A DNA stretch of 64,000 bases, from assembly GCA_016719945.1 (NCBI GenBank), contig JADJYE010000033.1, positions 334,743 to 398,742 on the forward strand, written 5' to 3'. Numbering within the stretch: position 1 is the stretch's first letter; each line of letters begins with the position of its first letter. Shown piece by piece: positions 1 through 10,268 of the stretch. The translations under genes and the position numbers were made by a program. This DNA is from Polyangiaceae bacterium. Its GTDB lineage: Bacteria; Myxococcota_A; Polyangia; Polyangiales; Polyangiaceae. The notes under the pieces were generated by a model. That model was not told the DNA's origin. It ran no database searches and saw only the letters and a program-made list of their open reading frames with translations.

Positions 1-565
1 TTCGACCGCGCCGCGAACTCCGCGTCGGGGCTGTGCAGCCAGCCGACGACACGATGCGGCGAGAGCCCCCCGCACCGCAGGATCGCGTGAACCTCCGAGA
101 CGCTGATCCTGACGCCGGTCTCCGCCGCCACGGCATCTCGCAGCGAAGCGAGCGTCCAGACCTCGCGGAACCTCCGAACACGCTCGCCCTCCGGCGGAAC
201 GTCGCAGCCGAGCCGCACCACGGTGAGCCGCACCGCGATGGGGATCGTCGCGGGCCGCCCACTCCGCGCGGCGTCCTCCATGGAGGGCGCACGGCGACGC
301 CGCCATCCTCGCCCGCCACTTCCGCACCGTCGCCTCGCAGCAGCCGAGCCGCCGCGCGATCGCGTAGGTGCTGACGCCGTCGGCGGCCAGGTCGATGATC
401 CGGGGCGCGCTGCACCAGCCGGTGGGACGCCCGCTGCCCGCGTGCGAGATGCGAGACAAACCGACGCACGTCGTCGGGGAGCACGAGTGCAGGCGTCGCC
501 GCGGCAGCCACGCCCGTCCTTCGCGTCCAGGCGATCGCGCCTTCCCCGGCGGCCTCATTTCGATC
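1..565 (-). pseudogene. IS630-family transposase, N-terminal part, cut by window edge and frame-broken
   Basis: Read on the reverse strand, this stretch encodes the N-terminal DNA-binding half of an IS630-type transposase. About 420 down to 300 gives LVQRA...LAADGVSTYAIARRLGCC followed by TVRKWRAR, a homeodomain-like helix-turn-helix. The frame then changes near 285 and continues as DAARSGRPATIP, VRRFREVWTLASLRDAV, SEVHAILRCGGL and SPHRVVGWLHSPD, the second HTH and the linker into the DDE catalytic domain, which lies beyond the window start. The start codon is unclear (no good ATG upstream of about 560). The plus-strand open frames here are shadows. The frame break may be decay or the same type of sequence error seen through the next 9 kb. 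Family assignment is from remembered motif order; the catalytic domain is not visible. Confidence 0.72.
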
Positions 566-635
566 CCACCAGGTGCGATCGATCCCGAACAAACCTACAT
601 CGATGGCGCTACGAACTTCGCGGACGCGGTACTAG

Positions 636-2508
636 GTGAGCGCGAAGGCACCTCCCCGCCGCCCCGCGAAGGCCGCCTCCGCGCGGGGCTCGCGCCCGGC
701 TCCGCCTCGGCCGGAGCCGACGTTCGCGGGGCTGATCGCGGCGCTCGTCGAGCGCGGGCTGCTCGATCCGACGGCGCGCGCGCGGCGCTGGGGGCGCGCA
801 GACGAGCAGCTCGCCAGTCGTGGCGAGCCTCGCTCTCCGAGGCGAAGCTCGCGGGCGGCTCGGCGTCGACCGCGGCCCCCACCGTCTCCCCGGTCGACCT
901 GTTCCTCTCGTTCGGAGACAAGGGCGAGGACGGCGCGCCGATCCGCGAAGACGTCGTCACCGAGCTGGGCAGGGCTGCTGGGCCTGCCCTACGTCAAGCT
1001 CGACCCGCTGAAGCTCGACCCTGCGTTCCCCGCGCGTCATCTCCAAGCCGTTCGCGCGCAAGCACGGCGTGCTCGCCCTGGAAGAGCAGGGCGGGGTGCT
1101 GAGGATCGCGACCTCCGGCCCGCTCGACGAGTGGACCCGCGAGTCCCTCGAGCGCGTCGCCGGCAAGCGGATCGAGCTCGTCATCTCATCGAAGACCGAC
1201 GTCGAGCGGCTGATCACCGAGTTCTACGGCTTCCGGCAGTCGGTGCAGCGGGCCGAGCAGCAGATCTCCACGGGCATCGATCTCGGCAACCTCGAGCAGT
1301 TCGGGCGCATGAAGTCGGAGCAGGAGATCGAGGCGTCGGACGAGCACGTCGTCCACGCCGTCGACTACATGTTCCGCTACGCCTTCGGCCAGCGCGCCAG
1401 CGACATCCACATCGAGCCCAAGCGAGACGACTTCGGTGGTGCGCTTCCGCATCGACGGCTCCCTCCACGCCGCGAGCCGCCTGCCGCGGGTCGTGCACAA
1501 GGCCGTGGTCAACCGCATCAAGACGCTGTCGCGCCTCGATATCTCCGAGAAGCGCAAGCCTTCAGGACGGCCGCATCCGCACCGAGTTCGACGGCAAGCC
1601 GATCGAGATCCGCGTGTCGACCCTGGCCCGTCGCCTTCGGCGAGAAGGTGGTGATGCGCATCTTCGACCCCGCGATCGTGAGCGACGATCTCGCGACCCT
1701 CGGCTTCTTCGAGCGCGACAAAAGGCTGTTCGACGACCTGATCCAGATCCCGCACGGCATCTTCCTGGTGACCGGACCGACAGGCTCAGGGAAGACGACG
1801 ACGCTGTACACGGCGCTCCGAAAGCTCGCGACCGAGGACGTGAACATCACCACCATCGAAGACCCGATCGAGAACGTGTTCGAAGGCCTCAACCAGACCG
1901 CCATTCACCCGCACATCGGGCTCGGCTTCGCCGAGATCTTGCGCACCATCCTGCGCCAGGATCCCGACATCATCATGGTCGGCGAGATCCGCGATCTGGA
2001 CACGGCCCGCCACGCGATCCAGGCCGCGCTGACGGGACACCTGGTGTTCTCGACGCTCCACACGAACGACGCGGCGAGCGCCATCACCAGGCTCCTCGAT
2101 CCTCGGCGTGCAGGCTTCCTGCTCGCCTCGACGCTCGCGGGGGTGATGGCCCAGCGCCTCGTGAAGAAGGTGTGCCCCGACTGCGGCGCCGAGCGCGTGC
2201 TCAGCGCCGACGAGGCGACGGCGATCGGCCTCGACCCCTCCCAGGGGGAGCTGCTCGTCCATTATGGCGCCGGCTGCGCGACCTGCCGCCGCACCGGGTA
2301 CCTGGGCCGGAGCGCCATCGTGGAGCTGTTCAAGGTGACCCCCACGATCCGGAGGATGATCCACGACGGCGCCGGGGAGGGAGACATCAAGGAACAGGCC
2401 AAGAAGGACGGCATGCTCACGCTCCGTGAGGCCGCCGTCAGGAAGATGCTGCTCGGCGAGACGACCTACGAGCAGGTCGTCGAGGTGACGAGCGAGGACA
2501 TGGCTTGA
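636..2508 (+). CDS. GspE/PilB-type secretion or pilus ATPase (frame-interrupted)
   Basis: Hexameric ATPase of type II secretion or type IV pilus assembly, acting at the cytoplasmic face of the inner membrane. A GTG at 636 opens the frame. An MshEN-like N-terminal domain (LLGLPYVKLDPLKLDPAF) is followed by the ATPase core: Walker A GPTGSGKTTTLY near 1777, Asp box TTIEDPIE, Walker B IIMVGEIRD near 1970, the His box HTNDAASAITRLLD, and two zinc-binding pairs CPDC and CATC near 2175 and 2277. The reading frame must be changed at about 775, 965, 1045, 1436, 1560 and 1630, and twice around 2100-2120 where LLD-LGVQ-FLL is restored, yet no substitution stop interrupts the motifs, so I treat it as one gene of about 620 residues with sequence errors. 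GspE versus PilB cannot be decided here. Stop overlaps the next start (TTGA). Confidence 0.88.
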
Positions 2509-3458
2509 AGAAGCAGAGCCCCCCCTATCGACACCGCATCGGCGCGGACGAGAACGGCCTCGGCCCGCGCCTCGGCCCCATGCTCACGACGGCCGTGCTC
2601 GCCGAGGTGGACGACCGCGGGCACGCCACCGTCGAGCGCAAGGTCCGCGGGAAGCTGCGGGAGCGCCGGGGCGACAGCAAGGCGCTCGTCTCGCACGGCG
2701 ACGTCGCCCTCGCCGAGGCCTGGGCCCGCGTGCTGGTGGAGCGCACCGTAGGGGCGCGGTGGCACCGTCAGCGCGTCTCCGCGCTGAGCCTCGACCCGGA
2801 AGCCGAGCTGCGCGGCAGATGCCCCCGCACGCCGCGCCCCAGTGCTGGCACGAGCCGGGCGAGGTCTTCGAGGCCGATGACGCCACCCTCCGCCGCGTCG
2901 CCAAGGACCTCGACAAGCTCGAGTCCGGCGGGGTGAAGATCACCGCCGTGCGCTCCGCGATCGTGTGCGCCAAGCACCTGAACGACGAGGTCGACCGCGG
3001 AAGGTCCCGCTACGCGGTCGATCTGCACGCGATGGAGCGGCTCGTGCTCGAGCTGCGCGAGCGGTGCGACGGTGACGTCCTCGCGATCCTCGGCAAGGTC
3101 GGCGGCTATACCCAATACGAGGCCGCGTTCGGCCCGCTGTCGGGCCGCCTTTGTGCGGTCGTCGAAGAGCAGCGCGCGCGGAGCACCTATCGGTTTCCCG
3201 GGGTCGGTGGAAACCTCAGCTTCAGGATGGACGCCGACGCGTCGGATCGGCTCGTATCCATCGCGTCGCTGGTCGGCAAGTACCTTCGGGAGGCGCTCAT
3301 GGCGCGCATCGTCCGCCATTACCGCGAGTCGAACCCCGCTGCCCGACGCGAGCGGGTACCACGACCCGGTCACCGCTCGCTTCGTGCAGGCGACCCGCCT
3401 CGTCAGGTCGAAGCGGAAGATCCCTGACGACTGCTTCGAGCGGAGGAAGGTCGGCTGA
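2505..3458 (+). CDS. Divergent RNase HII-like protein (frame-interrupted)
   Basis: Probable RNase H-fold protein related to RNase HII, which nicks DNA at ribonucleotides; the family relation is seen, the activity is inferred. Starting at a TTG that overlaps the ATPase stop, it opens with GADENGLGPRLGPM, the counterpart of the RNase HII Asp-Glu motif GxDExGxGPxxGP, then DSKAL. Further on come CDGDVLAILGKVGG (compare the VDGN motif) and MDADASDRLVSIASLVGK, which matches the family's ADA...SIAAASIxAKV block with a catalytic Asp. At about 315 residues it is longer than typical RNase HII (about 200), with an insert around residues 80-150. Frame changes are needed near 2810 and 3345 (ending SGYHDPVTARF...). 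The Asn in DEN, where RNase HII usually has DEAG or DEVG, marks it as a separate subfamily. Confidence 0.68.
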
Positions 3459-4008
3459 CCGGCGTCGTCGTCGCAGCGCTTCGCGGGCGCGGGCTTCGGC
3501 TTCGGCTTGGGCTTGGGCTTTTCGGCGCCAGGATGGTCCCTCGGCACGAGGGGGTGCCGCAAAGGCAGGCGTAGAACTCGCGGTCCGCCTTCGTGATGCG
3601 CCGGTTCACGATGTACCCGTAGTCGTAGAGCAGCTCCTCGCCCGGCTCGATCGCCCGGGCGCGTGGATGAAGACGCGCCCCGCCTCCCTCGATGGCCTCG
3701 CAGTTGGGCTCGCAGGAGTGGTTGATGAAGCGCGCGTCGTTGCCGTTGACCGCGGCGTCGATCGAGACCGCCGTCGATCGAGAACAGGAAGGTGTGGTGG
3801 CGGGTCATCGTGGTGTCGTCGAGCGGCGGTCCGCCTCCTCGTCGTCGATGATCTCCCCGGTGTACTCGATGATGCGGGTGCCGGCGGGGATGGGTTGGGT
3901 CGCGAACGCGCCCTTGCCCTGGATGCGCGAGCGCCGGAGCTGAAAGTAGGGGTTCGGGGCGGCGGCCTTCTTCCGGACCGCGGCAGCCTTCGTGGTGGGT
4001 CGAGCCAT
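3403..4008 (-). CDS. SET-domain protein, putative lysine methyltransferase (frame-interrupted)
   Basis: SET-domain proteins use S-adenosylmethionine to methylate lysine side chains. ATG at 4008 gives a Lys/Ala-rich leader (KAAAVRKKAAAP), then the SET core: GKGAFATQPIPAGTRIIEYTGE, with the frame changing near 3815 to give TRHHTFLFSID, then near 3770 to give NGNDARFINHSCEPNCEAIE (the NHSxxPNC catalytic/SAM motif) and again near 3685, GEELLYDYGY-like residues, and a post-SET Cys cluster CLCGTPSCRG near 3560. After this one frame reads a Lys-Pro repeat (KPKPKPKPKPAPAK) and another Ser-Arg-Pro, so the C-terminus is uncertain; the 3' end may stop short of the converging RNase gene. Substrate unknown. 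A Lys/Ala-rich tail like those of basic DNA-binding proteins suggests nucleoid association, but this is inference. Confidence 0.8.
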
Positions 4009-4082
4009 GCTGCGCCCCTCTTACCTCAAGCGAACGGCGTCCGTCGATCGTCGCGCGCATCGCCTGTAGGCTCACCCCCTCC

Positions 4083-7000
4083 ATGTCGACCCCGCTCCCC
4101 TCCGACGAGGCCCGCGTCCGCGCGGCCATGGCGCGCTTCCGGGCGTTCTTCGATGAGCTGCGCTCGGCCTTCGTCGAGCGAGGCGACGTCCTCGCCCAGA
4201 TCGCCCTGGCGCTGCTCGCGCGCGAGCACGTGCTGGTCGCCGGGCCCCCGGGCACCGCGAAGAGCCAGCTGGCCTCGGCGGCGCTCGGCCGCATCGTGTG
4301 TGAGGAGACCGGCGCGCCCAGCCTGTATTCGCGGCAAATCACCGAGAGCACGGTGCAGACCGATCTCATCGGGCCGATCGATTTCAAGAACCTGACGGAG
4401 ACAGGCCGCACCCTTCACTTCACCGATGAAGGCATGCCGGGCAGCGTGCACGCCTTTTTGGACGAGGTGTTTGACGGGCGCGACATGCTGCTTCGCTCCG
4501 CGCTCAACCTGCTCCAGGAGCGCGAGGTGAAGCAGGGCGGCACGATCGCGCACGGGCGCATCGAGTGCGCGCTGATGACGAGCAACCGCTACATCTCCGA
4601 GGTGCTCGAACAGTCGCGCGAGACGCTGCTCGCGTTCGTCGACCGCATCGGGTTCATCGGCTTCGTGCCGCGCGGGTTCGCGGACCCCGACGCGCTTCGC
4701 GACGGTGCTGCGCCGCAACGTCGGCGGGGGTGGGGCGCCCCGCTCGAGGCGCCGCTGACCATTCAGGACCTCGACGTCCCTGCAGGCGGCCGTCGACGAC
4801 GTGTATGTCGCCCCCGAGCTGTGCGACTCGGTCGCCGAGCTGCTCGGCTCGTTCGACGCCGAGATCTCCCAGGCGACGCTTGCGCCTGCACCTGGTGTTG
4901 TGCGGGCCGACGCCGGAGCACACGCAGAAGCTGCTCGAGCGCGAGGTCGACCCCGTCGAGAAGCGTCAGCTCGCCATCCTGCGGACCGAGCGGGAGCTGT
5001 TCGACGCCTGCCTCGCGAAGCTGCCGGCGTCGAAGCCGCTGACGCCCCGCCCGCGCAAGCCGACGCCGACGCCGAAGCGGCCGCAGGCGCCCGACGCGAA
5101 GCCCGCGGAGCGCGACGAGGCCGCGCAAGGGGACGCGGAGCTCGCCCAGCTCGAGGCCAGGATCGCCTCCGCTCACAGCGCCGGCGACGCGCAGACCCTG
5201 CTCGCCCTCGCGCGGCGCGTCGCCGACCTCGCCCGCGACGGCGCGCCTCAGGTCGCGCGAGCACGGGCGCTGCTAGAGAGGGCCACGCGGGCCGCCGCCG
5301 TGATCGGCATGGCGACGACGCTCGATCGCGCGACGGGCGAGGAGCCCCCGCTCATGGCGGTGCGCGCGATCGTCTCCCTCGCGCGTTCGCTGCAGGACGG
5401 TACGGCATCGATGCACGCGACCGCGCTGGATGCACGAGCGCGCGCTCGATCTCGTCGGCGACGCGGCGCTGTACGCGTCGAGCGCGGACTCCGAAGCTCC
5501 TCGACGCAGGCGCGTCGAAGGCGCGCGAGGTGACGAGGGAGCGGCTGGCGATCCTCGAGGAGCTCGGCACGCCCGGCGTCAGCCTCTTGTCCGAGAGGCG
5601 CGACCCGGCGGGCAACGAGCCCGAGGACGAGACGTGGTCGCGCGCGATGAGCCACGCCGAGCCGATGCTCGCGGCCTGGTTCTCGCGGTCGTTCGCCGAG
5701 GTGATGAAGCAGGCCACCACCTCAACGGGACGCTCGACGCGACGCTCGGCGTGATCGGCGACGAGCTGACCAGCCTCGGCGAGGTCGACGCGCGCCTCTC
5801 CGCCGTCGCCGGCCGCACGACGACCGTGAAGGAGCGGGTCGCAGGGCCACGGCTGTCGGAGATCGTCAAGCGGGCGGTGGTGGAGTCGCACGCCTCCGAG
5901 CGCCTCGCGCTCATCAAGCAGATCCGCGATCTGTGCGGCGTGCTCGACAAACACGGGCTGAGGGGGGCGATCGAGCCGACGGCTTGGCTCGAGTGGACGA
6001 CGTCGTGCCTCATCCGCGGGGAGGCGCAGGGGCGCGCTGAGGCGCGAGGCTCCGGCGCGGCCTCGCTGGAGGGTATCGTAGCGCTGCGCGCCTCGGGTCA
6101 CCGTGGCCATCGCCTGCACGCTGGCGGAGGTCGCCCTCCTCGTCGGCGGATCTGCGGGCTCACCCGAGCTTCACCCCCCCGCGCTGCTCGACGCGATCCC
6201 CGTGGAGTCGAAGGCGGCGATCATCGACGCCGACATCGGGCGCATCGAGCGCTCCGTGGAGTACCTCGAGCGCTGGTTCTCGGCCGTCGCCGCCGCCTCG
6301 CTCGAGGACGCGAAGCGCCTCCCGGTTCTTCGAGCTGTTGTGGACGAATCGCCCTCGCGCGCTTTCTCGATGGAGGCGCGCCTCGTGGAGGAGCTGCTCC
6401 CGACGGCCGCGAGCGCACCAAGAGGCTGCGCGCGCGGCACGACTCGCTCAACGCGCGCGCCCACGAGCGCGGCGTGGCGCTGCTCGAGCAGGCGTCCGAC
6501 GAGGTCTGGGCGGGCGCGGCTCGGTGAGCTCCGACGAGCGGATCCCAAGCGCTCGACGCGCGCGTAGAGCGCCTGACCTGGCGCCGCACGAGATCGGCGG
6601 CGTGTTCGGAGCGCGTCTTCGGCGGGCTCTACCGCCTGGTCGGGTGGCAGGCGCGCTTCTCGACGTCGCGGCTGCGGGCGCTGATGTCCGAGATCGGGCT
6701 CGAGCCCGAGGCAGACGAGAAGCTGCTCTCGCGCGCCCTGGACGAGGCGGAGGACAACGTCGACCTCGCGGAGCGCGCGGTCGCCGTCCACGGGTATGTC
6801 CCTACCGCGCACGCCTCGTGGCTGTCGCGCGCGCTCGACACGCTGCACAGGGTCGCGGCGCTCGTTCAGCAGGGTCCCGAGCTGTCGCGCAGGGCGCTCG
6901 GGGCGCTGGACCGCTCCCGCGTGTGCCGCCGCTGCGCGTCGACGAGGACCGGCTCGACGCGACCGCAGAGGCCATGAGCGGCTCGCCACGCCGGACGTCA

Positions 7001-7162
7001 GCCGGCTGCTCGAGCTGCAGCTCGCGGCGATCGACCACGTGATGGAGGCGGCGCGCGGCGAGACCTCGACCTCGAGCGAAGGCGGCGCCTGCTCGAGGCG
7101 CGCGGCGGCTGTTGCTCGACGTGAGCGCGGCGCTTCCGCTCGATGTCGAGGAGTGCGCGTGA
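4083..7162 (+). CDS. Large MoxR-type AAA+ ATPase with long helical C-terminal region (frame-interrupted)
   Basis: AAA+ ATPase of the MoxR/RavA group, which act as chaperones with vWA-domain partners. ATG at 4083. Visible in frame: Walker A GPPGTAKSQLA near residue 55, Walker B HAFLDEVFDGRD near 4450, and sensor 1 MTSNRYISE. After about 4690 the frame changes repeatedly (about 4690, 4780, 4880, 5430, 5500, 5730, 6080, 6330, 6410, 6520, 6610 and on), but the pieces remain strongly coding: HTQKLLEREVDPVEKRQ, RERLAILEELGTPGVSLL, ERLALIKQIRDLCGVLDKHG, RALMSEIGLEPEADEKLLSR. Joined, they give about 1025 residues, roughly three times a normal MoxR, the rest mainly Glu/Arg/Leu-rich helix. The stop at 7160-7162 (GTGA) overlaps the vWA gene start, so the two are translationally coupled and probably form one machine. 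One long protein rather than two is my reading. Confidence 0.75.
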
Positions 7163-8904
7163 GCGAGCAGTTCCTGTCGAACGAGATCACCAAGGTCGAC
7201 CGGCTCCAGGGGACGGGCCTCGACCCGCGGGTCGGCCTTCGATACCAGGCTCGGCGGGCGCTTCGCCGCGGTGACAAGGAGCGCCTGTACTCCGCCCTCG
7301 TCGCGCTCGACGGCTTCGCTCTCGCGATGGGCGACGGCGCGTCGAGCGCCGCACGGGGCGCGCGCTCGACGCGCTCTCGGGCGGGAGGGCACCTTCACGG
7401 GTCGTTGGAGGGGGCCGCCGAGTCGGCGGAGGACGTCGCGCGCTCGGCGGAGCAGGTGTTCGGCAAGCCGATCGTCGACGCCCTGCGGCGCGAGCACGGG
7501 CTCGCCTGCGGGCGGGTCGAGCAGCCGGTCGATCTCGACTACGATCGACAAGGGGGCTCACCCGGCTCGCGATCGACTACCCGCGCCGGGCGCGAGGCGC
7601 AGGCCATGTCCGCGCTGCTCTCGGTCGATGGCTGCTTCGAGGTCGGTGGAGCGCTCGCGCCGATCCGCTCGGCGGAGCTCGAGGAGGTCGCGAGGATCGT
7701 CCCCCACCCGACGCCGGAGATGCTCTACGTGACCGCGCGCGAAGTGGAGGACCTGCCGCGCGCGGTGATCGAGGACCCGAGGACCGTGCTGCTCGATCTC
7801 GCGGCGGGCCGGCTGCTCGCACGCAAGCACGTGCACCGCTTCCAGCGGCCCGTCACGCGGACGCGGCTCGTCGGTGAGGCGCGCGTGTACGTGCTCGACG
7901 CCTCGACCTCGATGCTGGCGCTCGGGCTCGGTCAGTCTCGCGCTCGCATGCGCGACGCCATCATGGTCGCGGAGCTCGCGACGATGATGCGCCGCCTGGA
8001 GGAGCCGGGACGCTCGGTTCGGCTCTCGCTCTTCTACAGGTACTTTCACGCCAAGCTCGGCGAGCCAGGTGCGTCAGGACGACGGGCGAGGGCCTTGCCG
8101 CGCTCGGCGACGTCGTCGGCACGCCCCGCAAAGGCGGCACCGACATCCAGTCGGCCCTGGTGTCGAGCCTGAGCTGATCCGCGACGCCAAGCGCGACGAC
8201 CCCGATCTCGCGCGGGCCGAGCATCGTCCTCGTCACCGACGGTGACGCCGAGGTCGACGGGGGACCTGGTGCGCACGGCGCGCGAGCACGCGGGCGACGT
8301 GCCCATCAGCATCAGCGTGATCGCGCTCGGCGAGGAGAACCGCGTGCTGAGGACCTCGTCGCGCGCCAGCGCGCCGCGGCGAGCGCGCGTTCTATCACCA
8401 CATCGACGACCAGCGCCTGCTGGACCTCTGCCAGGGCCGCGCCGCGAAGCTACCCTCTACCCGCGCCCAGCCTGAGCCCTCGAACCCCGCCGCGCTCTCG
8501 CGGGGGCTCGAGGACGTCCTCGCGAGCTCGACGAGGCTCGAGACCTCGCGGCGGGCAGCCACCGCCCGTGGTGCGGAGGGTGGGGAGGGGGCGCTCGCAC
8601 AGGACGAGGCAGCCACCCGAGACGCCCGCGGTGCGAAGCGCTCGAGCGCTGGTTTCCGCCGTTCAAGCCCGAGCCGACCCTGACCACGCCACCTCCGCTG
8701 ACCGAGGAGGAGATGGGGGATCGTGACGCCGTGCGGATCGTCCTCTCGACCGTCGCCGAGGTCGTCGGCGAGCTCACCGGTGACACGATGCACAGGCAGA
8801 GTGACGCCATCGATCTGATCGAGCGCCTGTTGCCCGACGCGCGCCTCTCCAGGGCGATATCGTGCCTTCCTGGAGCGATTCGGCGGGCAGGTGAGAAGAG
8901 CTAG
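7159..8904 (+). CDS. vWA-domain partner protein of the MoxR ATPase (frame-interrupted)
   Basis: Starts with GTG inside the GTGA overlap (VSEQFLSNEITKVDRLQG). The N-terminal 230 residues are helical with no recognised domain. The von Willebrand A domain begins near 7885 with EARVYVLDASTSMLAL, a complete DxSxS metal-ion site; the threonine of GGTDIQSAL near 8135 and the aspartate of LVTDGDAEVD near 8230 supply the other MIDAS ligands. A C-terminal region (WFPPFKPEPTLT, LERLLPDARL near 8650-8850) follows a low-complexity stretch. Frame changes occur near 7340, 7560, 8070, 8180, 8265, 8360, 8540, 8640 and 8850. The stop TAG at 8902-8904 shares four bases with the stop of the converging gene (CTAG). 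Such vWA proteins usually deliver or remodel a substrate together with the AAA+ partner; the substrate here is unknown. Confidence 0.78.
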
Positions 8905-10237
8905 CGGCGGTGCACGCGGCGACTACGGGCGCCGAGGCGAGCTCGATCATCGCCTGCGCGCCAACGCTCAGGGGCGTTCGAGACACGCGGCGCACCGGGT
9001 CGCGCGGTCGCCTCGCGGAAGCGGTCGTAGCCCGCGTCGTGCGCTGCGATGGCGCGTGATCGCTCGAAGAGGTCACCCGCGACCTGGTCGAGCGCCTTCA
9101 AGATGACGCGCCGCTCGTCGATGCCCTCGGGGGTCGTCGCCGGGCTCGTAGGGTGCCCGCGGCCGAGCTGAAGGCCGACGTCGTAGGTGAGCTCCGCGAG
9201 CTCTCTTCGGCCGTGTACGTCCGCGATGTCGAGCTCGGTGTAGTGCACGCGCCAGGCGTGGACGTAGTAGTTGTTGTCGTCGATCGCGACGTACCCGAGC
9301 AGTCGCTGTGGGCTGCGAGAGAACTTCGCCTGCGCCGCGATGACGCGCGTCGGATCTCGGGCGTCACCACGGACACAGCTGCCGAGCAGCTGGTGCTTCA
9401 TCTGCTTCGACTCGAGGATGACGTCGTCGCTGGGGGCATCGGAGGGGCCCTCGACGCGCACCAGGAATTTGTCTTCATGCGCGCTGCCGATGCCCATCTT
9501 GAGGGCGCCGCCGACCTTCAGCGTGAAGAAGGCCTCGGAGAGGTCGGGGTTCTGCTGTCGCATGGCGGCGACGTAGATCGATCGAGCGCGCTCCATCTTC
9601 GCGCGCTTGCTGGGGTCGATCGGTTGGATGAGGCCCGTGATCTTGTCGAGCCACTCCGCCGGGGGTGGTCTTGAAGCGCGCGCGGATGCGCTTTGGCCGC
9701 GGCCGGCTCGCTGGCTTTCACGACGGCGTTCGGCTCCGCGAGGCCCGCCCGGTAGCCGTCGATGAAGCGCGCGATGGCGTATTCGGCCGTGTCGGCGTCG
9801 TCGGTCGCGAGCCAGATGCTCGTCGCGAAGCGGAGCCAGTCGAGGATCGGCGGTCCCTTCGTGGCGTCGTCGAAGTCGACGATGCCGAAGCCGTCGTCGG
9901 CGATGGCGTACTGCTCGAGGTGTAGATCGCCGTGCAGGTTGACCGTCGGCATGTGCGCGATCTCCTCGGTCAGCTCCTCGCAGACCAGCTTCGCGAAGGG
10001 CGCGGCGAGGTAGCGGAAGTAGGCGAAGTCGCTCGAGCGAAGCCGCTCGACGAGCGGCTCGTGCCCCGCGAAGACGGCAGCGTCATAGCGAAGCGCCATC
10101 GGGTCGGGCGCCTCGGGGCCGCCCGCTCCCGAGGAAGGCTGCGGCGTGGGACCGTCGACGGGCCGCGTCTGCGGGCATCCGACGACGCCCGTGACGAGCA
10201 GCATCACGGGCAGCGTCAGAGAGCGCGGCCTGGCCAC
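8901..10237 (-). CDS. DUF2252-family lipoprotein (frame-interrupted)
   Basis: GTG at 10237 gives a signal peptide ending in the lipobox LLVTGVVGC, then a kinase-like fold: VNLHGDLHLEQYAI near 9945 and GIVDFDDATKGPPILDW near 9890 are the counterparts of the catalytic-loop HGDxHxxN and DFD motifs of phosphotransferase-like DUF2252 proteins. Frame changes near 9660 (KASEPAAAKAHP to the frame carrying MERARSIYVAAM) and GSAHEDKFLVRVEGP, GYVAIDDNNYYVHAW continue the domain. Near 8990 a second break makes the C-terminus uncertain: one frame reads RVSRTPLSVGAQAMIELASA, which looks more protein-like than the frame that stops at 8901. Function unknown; a secreted, lipid-anchored form of a usually cytoplasmic family is unusual. 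Confidence 0.78.
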
Positions 10238-10268
10238 GCCCGAAGGATGATGCAAAACGACCCGCTTG

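Noticed and set aside
636..8904. Treating the broken genes as true pseudogenes
   Set aside because: Breaks are single-base, evenly spread over unrelated genes, and motifs stay perfect; decay would also bring substitutions, stops and larger deletions.
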